Assembly: GCA_000200715.1 (NCBI GenBank) | Contig: DP000238.1 | Span: forward strand, 956,593 to 1,020,592 | Direction of reading: 5' to 3' | Origin: Cenarchaeum symbiosum A | GTDB taxonomy: Archaea; Thermoproteota; Nitrososphaeria; Nitrososphaerales; Nitrosopumilaceae | Length of the DNA stretch: 64,000 bases | Position numbers and translations under genes: made by a program | The notes under the pieces: model-generated | The model's input: only the letters and a program-made list of their open reading frames with translations | Told to the model about the DNA's origin: nothing | The model's database searches: none | Part shown: positions 37,111 through 44,271 of the stretch, one piece after another | Numbering within the stretch: position 1 is the first letter of the stretch | How the letters are laid out: each line of letters starts with the position of its first letter

Positions 37111-38379
37111 TTAGCTCTCAATCTCGCCCACAAGGCAGTGATTGGTGGCCTTTGTAATGCGGACCTGCCGGGTCTCGCCGAGGACGGCCCCTTCTGCATA
37201 GACAGGCTTGTACTCGCGGTTTCTCCCCCGGATGCCCCCTTCTGTGGCCTCGCTGAACAATACATCGCCCTTCCAGCCCACCCACTCTTTGTTCCTATCC
37301 AGGGAGATCCTGCAGGATAGCTCGTACATCCTCTTGCTTCTACGCTTTACCGTCTGTACATCCACCTGCTCCCGGCCTGCCGCCTCTGTCCCCGGCCGGG
37401 CGCTGTACCGGGACAGGTTGACCGTATCGGGGCGGACCTCCTCGATAAGGGCCTCTGTGCTCTCATAGTCCCCGTCGGTCTCGCCGGGAAAGCCCACTAT
37501 GACATCGGTCGATATTGTAAAGCCCCCGAATTCCGACCGGAAGCGCCGCGCCGCGTCGGCAAATATGCCGGCGGTCCGGCCGCGCCCCATCTCCCCCAGG
37601 ATTCTCCCGCTCCCGCTCTGCACCGGTATGTGCAGGAACCTGTACAGCTTGTCGCTCTGGAAAGACTTTGCCAGCCCCTCGCGTATGCGCGGCATATACA
37701 TGGGGTTCATCATGCCCACCCTCACCCTGAACCTTCCAGGTATTGTAATCACCGCGTCCAGCAGGCCCGGCAGGTCTTCTGATATGTCAAACCCGTAGCA
37801 GCCGTTGTCTGTAGATGTGAGCCAGACTTCGCTGCATCCGTCGTCAACTTCTGCGCGCACCTGCCGGACGATATCGCCTATTCTATAGCTCCCAAGGTCC
37901 CCCTTTGCAAGCTTTGTCTGGCAGAATGTGCACTCGCTGAGGCAGCCGCTGGCTATCTCTACTATTCCCACGGCCTCGTTGAGCCGCACCTTTGGCAGGC
38001 CCGTCTTTGTAAGATCCGTATCATCAAGCTCGATACGCCGCTCCCCCCGGAGCGCCGCCTCCACAACGGGGACGGTCCTGCCTATCGAGTTTGGGCCCAT
38101 CAGGGCCGCGCCCGGGGATATCCTGGCCATCGTTCCCGGTTCCGCCTTGGGCAGGCATCCCGCCACCACAAGCGGCCTGCCGCCGAGCATCTTTATCCTG
38201 TGGACCATCCTGTTTGCCGTGGCATCCTTTACCGCGCAGGTCACTATCACGCCGGCGTCGGATTCTTCTGGCGAAGCGGCCAGCGTGTGCCCCCCGTTGA
38301 CTAGCAGCCCCGATATCATCTCGGAATCGGCCTGGCTTGCCGAGCACCCGTATGCCTCAATCCATATGCGCGCCATCAT
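37111..38379 (-). CDS. MiaB-family tRNA methylthiotransferase, archaeal MtaB/CDKAL1 type
   Basis: 422 residues. The N-terminal methylthiotransferase domain has Cys residues in IEAYGCSASQAD, VTCAVKDA and VVAGCLPKAEP. A radical SAM core follows with ASGCLSECTFCQTKLAKG (CxxxCxxC, near residue 150), and a TRAM-like RNA-binding end (about 360-422). Archaeal members put a methylthio group on threonylcarbamoyladenosine-37 of tRNA. It starts directly next to the stop of the aspartase/fumarase gene (38380) on the same strand, so the two are likely co-transcribed. Confidence 0.88.
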   Translation of the reverse strand: MMARIWIEAYGCSASQADSEMISGLLVNGGHTLAASPEESDAGVIVTCAVKDATANRMVHRIKMLGGRPLVVAGCLPKAEPGTMARISPGAALMGPNSIGRTVPVVEAALRGERRIELDDTDLTKTGLPKVRLNEAVGIVEIASGCLSECTFCQTKLAKGDLGSYRIGDIVRQVRAEVDDGCSEVWLTSTDNGCYGFDISEDLPGLLDAVITIPGRFRVRVGMMNPMYMPRIREGLAKSFQSDKLYRFLHIPVQSGSGRILGEMGRGRTAGIFADAARRFRSEFGGFTISTDVIVGFPGETDGDYESTEALIEEVRPDTVNLSRYSARPGTEAAGREQVDVQTVKRRSKRMYELSCRISLDRNKEWVGWKGDVLFSEATEGGIRGRNREYKPVYAEGAVLGETRQVRITKATNHCLVGEIES

Positions 38380-39741
38380 CTATCCCAGGAGCTTGTCCAT
38401 CTCCTTGTTTGTCACCAGGCCGCCCGAGACTGCAATATCGCGTATGGTCCGGCCTGTCCCCAGCGATTCCTTGTAGAGTTCTGCAGAGCGGGAATAGCCT
38501 ATCCTGGGCGCCAGCAGCGTCACTATTACAGGGCTTGATTCAATCCTGCCGCGCAGCCCCTTTTTGTCCGCCGTTAGCCCGTCTATCAGGTTGGCGGAAA
38601 ATACCGGCAGAAAGCTTGCCAGCATGTCAGTCGATTCGAGCACCGACTTTAGCATGCCCGGCAGCATTACATTTAGCTCAAACTGCCCCGCCTGCACGGC
38701 GTGCGCTGCTGCAGTATCATTTCCTATTATGGAATAGCACACCATGTTCATGCATTCCGCAAGCGACGGGTTTACCTTGCCTGGCATTATCGACGAGCCT
38801 GCGTGCACCGCGGGTATGCCTATCTCGGATAGGCCCGCAACGGGCCCCGACGCCATGAGGCGTATATCATTTGCAAGCCTGCCGAGCTCGAGCGCGAGGT
38901 TTCTAAGGGCAGAAGAGACGCCCGCCACGGCCAGCCTGCTTTGCAGCGCATACTGCATGTCAGGCTCGGGCCTCAGCCTGAGGCCTGATATCCTTGCAAG
39001 CTCCCTTATCGCTGCCCTCCTGTACCCCCTGGGCGTGTTGGCCCCCGTGCCGACTGCCGTGCCGCCAAGGGCGACAGGCTCGAGCCCTTTCATGGAATAG
39101 GCAAGGGCCGCGCCTGCGCGGGAGGCGGCAGTAGCGTGCGCGGCAAGCTCCCCCCCGAGCGTGACCGGCAGAGCATCCATGAGGTGCGTCCTGCCTATCT
39201 TTTTGTGCCGTGCAAAGCTGCGCGCCTTGGATTTTAGCGAGCGGACCAGCATCCCCACGCCGGAGAGCGCCCTGCCGGAGCCCCCAAGTATCGATACGTG
39301 CATTGCGGTAGGGAAGGTGTCGTTTGTCGACTGGGACATGTTGACATGGTCGTTTGGGTGTATGTATTCATAGTCTCCTAGCTTCCTGCCTGCAATCTCG
39401 AGCGCCACGTTGGCTATGACCTCGTTTGCGTTCATGTTAAACGCGGTCCCCGCGCCGGAGTTTATCATATCTATTACAAACTGGTCGCGGAACCTGCCGG
39501 AGAGCACCATATCGCAGGCGCGCGTAATCGCCCTGCCGCGCCGGGCATCGAGCGCGCCAGCCTTTGTGTTTGCTGCAGCCGCCGAGCGCTTTATCATTGA
39601 ATACGCCTCGATTAGCGCGGGGTGGGCAGCAGTACCGGTCACGCGGTACTGTTCGGCTGCCCTGGCGGTAAACGGCCCGTAATAGGCGTCTGCGGGGATC
39701 TTTACCCTCCCCAGCGAGTCCTCGTCTGTCCTGTATCTCAC
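38380..39741 (-). CDS. Class II fumarase/aspartate ammonia-lyase
   Basis: 453 residues of the fumarase/aspartase superfamily. The signature GSSIMPGKVNPSLAE is intact. The stretches GAGTAFNMNANEVIAN and HPNDHVNMSQSTNDTFPTAM, and AGQFELNVMLPGM, look nearer to aspartase (fumarate plus ammonia from aspartate) than to FumC, but fumarase is not excluded. The GTG at 39741 (VRYRTDEDSLGRVKIPADAY) is chosen because family proteins begin YRxExDxxGxxxVP and an A/T box (39762-39770) is 27 bp upstream; longer frames overlap the divergent dehydrogenase gene. Confidence 0.83.
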   Translation of the reverse strand: MRYRTDEDSLGRVKIPADAYYGPFTARAAEQYRVTGTAAHPALIEAYSMIKRSAAAANTKAGALDARRGRAITRACDMVLSGRFRDQFVIDMINSGAGTAFNMNANEVIANVALEIAGRKLGDYEYIHPNDHVNMSQSTNDTFPTAMHVSILGGSGRALSGVGMLVRSLKSKARSFARHKKIGRTHLMDALPVTLGGELAAHATAASRAGAALAYSMKGLEPVALGGTAVGTGANTPRGYRRAAIRELARISGLRLRPEPDMQYALQSRLAVAGVSSALRNLALELGRLANDIRLMASGPVAGLSEIGIPAVHAGSSIMPGKVNPSLAECMNMVCYSIIGNDTAAAHAVQAGQFELNVMLPGMLKSVLESTDMLASFLPVFSANLIDGLTADKKGLRGRIESSPVIVTLLAPRIGYSRSAELYKESLGTGRTIRDIAVSGGLVTNKEMDKLLG

Positions 39742-39761
39742 GGGGCCGCATGATCTTGCAG

Positions 39762-39770
39762 GCTTAATCA
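39762..39770 (-). promoter_or_regulatory. TATA box of the aspartase/fumarase gene
   Basis: TGATTAAGC on the minus strand, centred near 39767, about 26-27 bp upstream of the GTG at 39741. It decides the start. Confidence 0.5.
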
Positions 39771-39826
39771 CTCTATCGCGCCCGCCCCAAGCTTGAATTA
39801 TATTCAATGGGGCAATTCCCGCGTGC

Positions 39827-40759
39827 ATGGGCTTTAACGAGACGGTGCTTATATGCGACAAGGCGGACCCCGTCCTGGGCAGGATACTCCAGCAGAACGG
39901 TCTCCGCGTAAGCTACAAGCCGGAGATCACGCCAGAAGAGCTTGCAGCAGAGGCGCCCGGATACAGCATCATCATAGTGAGGAGCAGGACCACGATAACG
40001 GGCGAGATAATCCGCAGTGCAAAGGACTGCAAGATAATAGCCCGCGTGGGCGTGGGCCTTGACAACATAGACCTGGCCGCGGCAGAGTCCGCGGGCGTGC
40101 GCGTCATCAACGCGGTAGAGGGCGCCACTACTGCAGTGTCCGAGCTTGTGCTCGGAATGATGCTGTGCATGGCAAGGCAGATCCCCCGGGCCGACCGCGG
40201 CATAAGGGGCGGCAAGTGGCTCAAGGGCGAGCTGGGCGGGACCGAGCTAAAGGGCAAGTACCTGGGGATAGTCGGGCTTGGCAACATAGGAAGGCGCCTA
40301 GGACGGCTCGCCAGGGGGATGAACATGAACATCATAGGGCACGATGTCGTCCCAATAGACGCAGAGTTCTCTAGGGAGGTGGGCCTGATGAAGACCGACC
40401 TGAATACCCTGCTGGGCAGCTCCGACTATGTGTCCCTGCATGTGCCGCTCCTGGATTCGACCCGCCACATGATCAACGCAGAAAAGCTGGCCCTGATGAA
40501 GCCTACTTCGAGGATAGTCAACACGTCGCGCGGCGGCATAATAGACGAAGACGCTCTGTACGAGGCCCTCAGCGGGGGCAGGATAGCGGGCGCGGCCCTT
40601 GACGTCTTTGAGAGCGAGCCTGCGACGGGGCACAGGCTTGCCGAACTTGACAATGTCATACTTACGCCGCACGTGGGCGCAGCTACTGCCGAGGCCCAGT
40701 CGCTTGCGGCAAACGTGATAGGCGAGAAGATAATACAGATACTCAGGGGAGTAATCTGA
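39827..40759 (+). CDS. serA: D-3-phosphoglycerate dehydrogenase-like 2-hydroxyacid dehydrogenase
   Basis: 310 residues of the D-2-hydroxyacid dehydrogenase family, closest in look to SerA, which oxidises 3-phosphoglycerate in serine synthesis. The NAD motif is LGIVGLGNIGRRLGRLARGM. Catalytic regions are IARVGVGLDNID, RIVNTSRGGIIDEDAL (Arg) and VILTPHVGAATAEAQ (His). It lacks the C-terminal ACT domain of long SerA, so serine feedback through that domain is not expected. The TATA box GAATTATAT (39795-39803) is 27 bp upstream. Confidence 0.85.
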   Translation: MGFNETVLICDKADPVLGRILQQNGLRVSYKPEITPEELAAEAPGYSIIIVRSRTTITGEIIRSAKDCKIIARVGVGLDNIDLAAAESAGVRVINAVEGATTAVSELVLGMMLCMARQIPRADRGIRGGKWLKGELGGTELKGKYLGIVGLGNIGRRLGRLARGMNMNIIGHDVVPIDAEFSREVGLMKTDLNTLLGSSDYVSLHVPLLDSTRHMINAEKLALMKPTSRIVNTSRGGIIDEDALYEALSGGRIAGAALDVFESEPATGHRLAELDNVILTPHVGAATAEAQSLAANVIGEKIIQILRGVI

Positions 40760-40787
40760 GCGCCGAATAGTGACTGCCCATGCCACT

Positions 40788-40796
40788 ATTTTTAAG
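40788..40796 (+). promoter_or_regulatory. TATA box of the Cys-motif membrane protein gene
   Basis: ATTTTTAAGG around 40788-40796, centred 27 bp before the ATG at 40818. It rules out the longer GTG frame from 40770. Confidence 0.65.
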
Positions 40797-40817
40797 GCAC
40801 CTCCGCGGATCGTGCGC

Positions 40818-41771
40818 ATGATGCGGGCTGCATGGGCGATACTTTTGCTGGCCGCGCCCTTCGCTGTATTTGCCGTTCCCGGCGAGGTCATGGTGGACCT
40901 GGAGGGGGAAGCTGTGGCCATAAGCTATGACGCGGTAGGCCTCGAGGTAAGAGACGCGGTGATAGACCGGGATGCCACTTCCGTGATATTCGAGGTGGAG
41001 GTCACCGGAACCCCGGGGATGCTGACTATTACAATGGAGAGGGAGTTTCTCGACGCGATAGAGGACGGAGAAGATGTGGATTTCGTGGTAATAGCGGACG
41101 CAGAGGTAACGGACCATGAGGAGGTCTCTACCGATGACGGGAGCAGGGTGCTGCAGATTGAGCTGTCTGCAGGAATAGAGGATGTAGAGGTGATAGGAAG
41201 GGTCTTTGCCATGCTCGATGCAGGTCCTGAGCCCCGGACGGAAGATGCGGAGCCGGTGGATGCCGAAGAGCCCGGGGATGCGGCAGATGAAGATCCCGAG
41301 GATGTGGAAGTGGACGAGCCTGCGGATGCCAGCGTGCGCGAGCCCCGGACGGGGACAGACGGGCGCGATGATATGGAAGGGGCCGGACCCGAGACGGAGG
41401 AGCTGGAGGATGCAGGGGCCGCAGAAACGAGAGATGATTCAGATCAAGGGCGCGAGGCCATGGCGGATCCGCGGGAATCTGCATGCGGGCCGGGCACTGT
41501 TCTTCAGGACGGCGTCTGTGTGCTCGAGCTGTCATGCGGAGCAGGCACTGTTCTTCAGGACGGCGTCTGTGTGCTCGATGAGGCATGCGGGCCGGGCACC
41601 ATCCTGAGAGACGGCGTCTGCGTTCTAGACAATGTGCGCACCCCGTCAGGGTCGGGCCTCGGGGTCGGGTTCATAGGCGGGATCATGATTGCGCTCTTTG
41701 TGGCCGTCATACTCTGGGTAATCAGCAAGATAGCCAGGGACAGGTCGGATGGCCCGCACGTGTACCCCTGA
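40818..41771 (+). CDS. Exported, C-terminally anchored protein with three Cys-motif repeats
   Basis: 317 residues, family not recognised. A signal peptide (MMRAAWAILLLAAPFAVFA) is followed by a beta-rich domain of about 110 residues, an acidic Glu/Asp/Pro linker of about 110 residues, and three tandem 14-17-residue repeats of the form CGPGTVLQDGVCVL. A transmembrane helix (FIGGIMIALFVAVILWVI) and a short basic cytoplasmic tail (SKIARDRSDG) end it. Each repeat probably closes one disulfide loop. A related Cys-x(8-11)-Cys motif is found in both giant proteins, so the three may belong to one cell-surface set. The start is set by the promoter. Confidence 0.75.
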   Translation: MMRAAWAILLLAAPFAVFAVPGEVMVDLEGEAVAISYDAVGLEVRDAVIDRDATSVIFEVEVTGTPGMLTITMEREFLDAIEDGEDVDFVVIADAEVTDHEEVSTDDGSRVLQIELSAGIEDVEVIGRVFAMLDAGPEPRTEDAEPVDAEEPGDAADEDPEDVEVDEPADASVREPRTGTDGRDDMEGAGPETEELEDAGAAETRDDSDQGREAMADPRESACGPGTVLQDGVCVLELSCGAGTVLQDGVCVLDEACGPGTILRDGVCVLDNVRTPSGSGLGVGFIGGIMIALFVAVILWVISKIARDRSDGPHVYP

Positions 41772-42051
41772 TTCCGGCGGTTCAAAAAAGCATATGATCC
41801 ATTGCGGCCGGGCTTTTTGCGCTCGTCTGACTGCATATTCTCCCCGAACTACCTGGCCGGGCTGGGCATGTGGTGCCCCGCGCGCTGCCGCTTGAACCTC
41901 TCGAGCTTGGCATTGCGGGCGCCGGACTCTGTTCTACACAGTGATGACGTCGATGCAGTACTTCAGCCTCTGCACGTGCCCCTCCGCCAGTCCCTGCACC
42001 TTCCCTTATACAGCACGGTACAAAGAAGATTTAACATGTAAACGTAGGACT
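41772..42051. other. Intergenic region without a clear gene
   Basis: About 280 bp between the Cys-motif protein and the AT-rich island. On the minus strand a frame reads NAKLERFKRQRAGHHMPSPA before a stop, which could be the end of a lost gene, but it has no start with promoter support. Nothing else is supported. Confidence 0.4.
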
Positions 42052-42093
42052 CATTCCAATCATAATGGAAAAACCAGAACAATTTGGGAATAT

Positions 42094-42228
42094 CTAGTCT
42101 TTTTGTGTTTGTCTGCGCCTGTGCTTGGTTGGTTTTGCGTTAAGGTAAGAAGGGGGTTTAGGAAATGGATAGCCGCCGGTGGAGGCAACCTTCTCTTTGA
42201 CCACTTTCTCTTCTTCCTCTTCAGCCAT
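42094..42228 (-). CDS. Small charged protein, duplicate 1 (44 aa)
   Basis: Protein MAEEEEEKVVKEKVASTGGY, then PFPKPPSYLNAKP and a basic tail ending RRRQTQKD. It has an acidic start, a Pro-rich middle and a basic end; family unknown. It is paralogous to the gene at 42610-42741: the reading frame is kept, indels are whole codons, and changes are mostly conservative (Thr/Ser, Arg/Lys), which argues that both are translated. A TATA box (TTTAATAG, 42253-42261) is 27 bp upstream of this ATG; an in-frame ATG at 42237 would add three residues. Confidence 0.65.
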   Translation of the reverse strand: MAEEEEEKVVKEKVASTGGYPFPKPPSYLNAKPTKHRRRQTQKD

Positions 42229-42252
42229 ATTACTCATAGTATAAAATCACCT

Positions 42253-42261
42253 ATTAAAGGT
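42253..42261 (-). promoter_or_regulatory. TATA box of small gene duplicate 1
   Basis: CCTTTAATAG on the minus strand, 27 bp before the ATG at 42228. The same sequence precedes duplicate 2 at the same spacing. Confidence 0.65.
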
Positions 42262-42376
42262 TTTTTGAGGAGACAGACGAGTATGTTTAGCCCGGCACAT
42301 AGGAGATTTATTATTCAAACGTAGAACTGAATCATGCTGCCTATGATAGTATACTTGCCAACGGAATATTCATTCC

Positions 42377-42613
42377 TTGAAACCACAATTACAACAAAGT
42401 ATACAGACTGTTTACAAAAGGATTAAAAAATACAACAAATATGTGAACAGTATCAGTGAAATACCGCCATCTTATGCTAATGAAAGTCTCAAAATACTCG
42501 ACATAGAGAAACAAAATGCACGATATCTTGTATGGTTAGACAGTACCGGGGATAAACTGAAAGAGGACATTCCAATTATAATGGAAAAACTAGAACAATT
42601 TAGGAATATCTAG
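42377..42613 (+). CDS. Small AT-rich hypothetical protein (up to 78 aa)
   Basis: Lys-, Ile- and Tyr-rich, mostly helical sequence starting (TTG) MKPQLQQSIQTVYKRIKKYN and ending IIMEKLEQFRNI. No family is recognised. It is much more AT-rich than neighbouring genes, suggesting recent arrival. Its stop overlaps the stop of the small gene on the other strand (42610). The last codons are repeated as a remnant at 42052-42096. The start is uncertain. Confidence 0.5.
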   Translation: MKPQLQQSIQTVYKRIKKYNKYVNSISEIPPSYANESLKILDIEKQNARYLVWLDSTGDKLKEDIPIIMEKLEQFRNI

Positions 42614-42741
42614 TCTTTTTGTGTTTGTGTGCGCTTGTGCTTGCTTGGTTTTGCATTAAGGTAAGAAGGGGGTTTGGGCAATGGAACGCCGCCGGTGGAG
42701 GCAACCTTCTCTTTGACCACTTTCTCTTCTTCTTCGGGCAT
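42610..42741 (-). CDS. Small charged protein, duplicate 2 (43 aa)
   Basis: Protein MPEEEEKVVKEKVASTGGVP, then LPKPPSYLNAKPSKHKR and the end TQTQKD. It aligns with duplicate 1 along its whole length with one codon fewer in the Glu run. The TATA box (42764-42772) is 27 bp upstream of the ATG. GTG at 42750 is in frame and matches the ATG at 42237 of duplicate 1, but promoter spacing favours 42741. Function unknown. Confidence 0.65.
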   Translation of the reverse strand: MPEEEEKVVKEKVASTGGVPLPKPPSYLNAKPSKHKRTQTQKD

Positions 42742-42763
42742 ATTATTCACAGCATAAAACCAC

Positions 42764-42772
42764 CTATTAAAG
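42764..42772 (-). promoter_or_regulatory. TATA box of small gene duplicate 2
   Basis: CTTTAATAG on the minus strand, centred 27 bp before the ATG at 42741. Confidence 0.65.
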
Positions 42773-42791
42773 ATTTTTTACGAGACAGGCC

Positions 42792-43031
42792 AAATGCACC
42801 TCTGGACATAACAGGATTCCATGGACTGTCCCTGTATATTGTAGATCGGGCCCCCTCGGCCCAGCAGGGCAGACTGGCCAGATGTGGATAATCTCTGATT
42901 TTTGTTCAACCGGCGGGGGCCCCGGGGCAGGGGTTTATCCCCCCATGCAAAACCGGATTTCAGGCACGAGTGCCACCTTGGGGATTTTTTCCTGCGTGCG
43001 AGCCCAAACCATACGCCCGGCCGCGCGTTTC
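42792..43031. other. Intergenic region before L15e
   Basis: About 240 bp. It holds copy B of the intergenic element (42948-42992, minus orientation). No gene is supported. Confidence 0.5.
42948..42992 (-). repeat. Copy B of the intergenic element
   Basis: On the minus strand it reads GGAAAAAATCCCCAAGGTGG, then CACTCGTGCCTGAAATCCGG and TTTTG, nearly matching copy A over 45 bp. GGCACTCGTGCC is an exact inverted repeat. It lies about 70-115 bp upstream of L15e, on the opposite strand. Confidence 0.6.
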
Positions 43032-43039
43032 AGATATTA
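43032..43039 (+). promoter_or_regulatory. TATA box of the L15e gene
   Basis: AGATATTAAGG around 43032-43039, centred 27 bp before the ATG at 43063. It supports the short L15e start. Confidence 0.6.
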
Positions 43040-43062
43040 AGGGGGCGCCCTTGCGGGCCGCC

Positions 43063-43521
43063 ATGCTAATCAGCAGGGACCGGCTCTGGGTAAAGCTCTG
43101 GAGATCAAACTCGCATGATATACGCGACAGGGTGATCATATGGCGCAAGCAAAACGCAGTCACCCGCATTGAGAGGCCCACAAGGATAGACAGGGCAAGG
43201 AGCCTCGGGTACAAGGCCAAGCAGGGCATAGTGGTGGTCAGGATGCGCGTGGGAACAGGCGGCATGAGAAGGCAGAGGCCGCGCGGGGGCAGGAGGCCCA
43301 AGCATCTCGGAGTCACCAGGATCAAGGCCGACGTAAGCATGAAGCAGGTGGCCGTGCGCAGGGTCCTCGAGAGGTACCCCAACATGTCGCTGCTGGGGTC
43401 GTACTTTGTGTACAAGGACGGCGCTTATTACTGGTTCGAGGTAATACTGGCCGACCCGTCCCATCCAAGGGTGGCAAAAGACCCGGAGCTGCGCGACCGT
43501 GTCGGTGCACGCGCTGCATAG
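43063..43521 (+). CDS. rpl15e: Large ribosomal subunit protein L15e
   Basis: 152 residues. The conserved block RIERPTRIDRARSLGYKAKQ, then GIVVVRMRV and RRPKHLGVTRIK, is diagnostic for L15e, an rRNA-binding protein of archaea and eukaryotes. The C-terminus YYWFEVILADPSHPRVAKDP is also conserved. The start at 43063 matches usual length (about 150) and promoter spacing; the frame is open to 42970 but the extension is not conserved. The next gene overlaps its end by 23 bp. Confidence 0.94.
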   Translation: MLISRDRLWVKLWRSNSHDIRDRVIIWRKQNAVTRIERPTRIDRARSLGYKAKQGIVVVRMRVGTGGMRRQRPRGGRRPKHLGVTRIKADVSMKQVAVRRVLERYPNMSLLGSYFVYKDGAYYWFEVILADPSHPRVAKDPELRDRVGARAA

Positions 43522-43990
43522 AGCGGCGGCCTGCATAGCCGCCGTATCGCTGTGCATAGTTCCTGCATACGGCCTGGATAGCCCCGGCCTCAAGCAGAGG
43601 TTTGACGTCGAGACCGGCGGTTATGTCTTCGAGGTGGTTACGACATCCAACTTTGATGTGACGGGGCACGAGTTTGTCGCAGAAGAGCGGCGCCTGACCC
43701 TGTTCATAGATAGCAATGTGGAGGATAACATATCCGAGATGGTGATACCGGTCAACTTGATAAACGGAAACTTTACCTTCATGTTAAACGGGGAGGAGCT
43801 CCTCCCCTTGGTGCGGACCGGCGGCGACATCTCGTTCATAACGGCAGAGTTTCCCGGCAGCGGCGAGCACCGGCTGGACATAGTGGGGACCACGTACCTG
43901 CCAGAGTTCGCGGGCGCCGCCATGCTGGTGCTCGCGGCATCCATAATGTGCATAGTGCTGTTGAGAAACAGCCAGATCATGGTCCGCTAG
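43499..43990 (+). CDS. Exported membrane-anchored protein with PEF-type C-terminus
   Basis: 163 residues. A signal peptide (ACIAAVSLCIVPAYG) is followed by a beta-rich extracellular domain of about 100 residues and a C-terminal LPEFAGAAMLVLAASIMCIV helix with the short tail LLRNSQIMVR. The PEF motif before a terminal helix and a basic tail resembles the PEFG-CTERM sorting signals of thaumarchaeal surface proteins. It starts (GTG) inside the end of L15e and is probably in its operon. Function unknown. Confidence 0.7.
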   Translation: MSVHALHRAAACIAAVSLCIVPAYGLDSPGLKQRFDVETGGYVFEVVTTSNFDVTGHEFVAEERRLTLFIDSNVEDNISEMVIPVNLINGNFTFMLNGEELLPLVRTGGDISFITAEFPGSGEHRLDIVGTTYLPEFAGAAMLVLAASIMCIVLLRNSQIMVR

Positions 43991-44086
43991 GGCAGCCTGT
44001 GCGCCCCACACCCTTCCGGGCCCGGAAGATACCCCGCCTTTTTCCCCCCGGCCCGGGTGCACCCAGTCAAAAGTCCAGAAAAGGGG

Positions 44087-44106
44087 TGCGGAATCCGTGC
44101 CTGAAG
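44087..44106 (+). repeat. Copy D of the intergenic element
   Basis: The core GTGCGGAATCCGTGCCTGAA is about 165-180 bp upstream of giant gene 2. The left flank GTCCAGAAAAGG is similar to the flank of copy C. Confidence 0.55.
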
Positions 44107-44175
44107 CTGCGCCTTGTGCAATCCGGGACGGGCACTGCGATAAAGATTATCAAGGGCGCGGTTTTACGCGCCCGT

Positions 44176-44271
44176 ATGAACCGCGCGCCGAGGCCGCGGC
44201 CCGCCCGCTACCCCGGGCGGACACCGGCACGCAGCTGCGGCCATACAGGAGCCCTGGAGGCACCCCCATGA
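44176..44271 (+). CDS. Possible upstream leader ORF (31 codons)
   Basis: ATG-initiated frame MNRAPRPRPARYPGRTPARS and onward, very rich in Arg and Pro, whose TGA overlaps the ATG of giant gene 2 (ATGA). An A/T-rich sequence near 44140-44150 is about 27 bp upstream. It could couple translation to the giant gene, but such short frames are common in GC-rich DNA. Confidence 0.25.
   Translation: MNRAPRPRPARYPGRTPARSCGHTGALEAPP

Larger units (their letters stand above)
42052..42278. repeat. Direct repeat, copy 1
   Basis: About 225 bp repeated with substitutions and small gaps at 42569-42791. The unit contains the last 13 or so codons of the 78-aa gene (here only a 3' remnant, 42052-42096) and a complete small minus-strand gene with its TATA box. 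A shorter match (AACGTAGGAC-like) flanks this copy on both sides (42027-42050 and 42304-42327). Confidence 0.8.
42569..42791. repeat. Direct repeat, copy 2
   Basis: Second copy of the repeat at 42052-42278, offset 517 bp. Here the 78-aa gene 3' end is attached to a full open frame, so this is probably the parental arrangement. Confidence 0.8.

Noticed and set aside
42000-42830. Insertion sequence as cause of the AT-rich island
   Set aside because: No transposase frame, no clear terminal inverted repeats and no target-site duplication were found; the repeats are explained by a local duplication.
42970-43062. N-terminal extension of L15e
   Set aside because: Family proteins do not have it, and the TATA box at 43032-43039 would lie inside the coding part.
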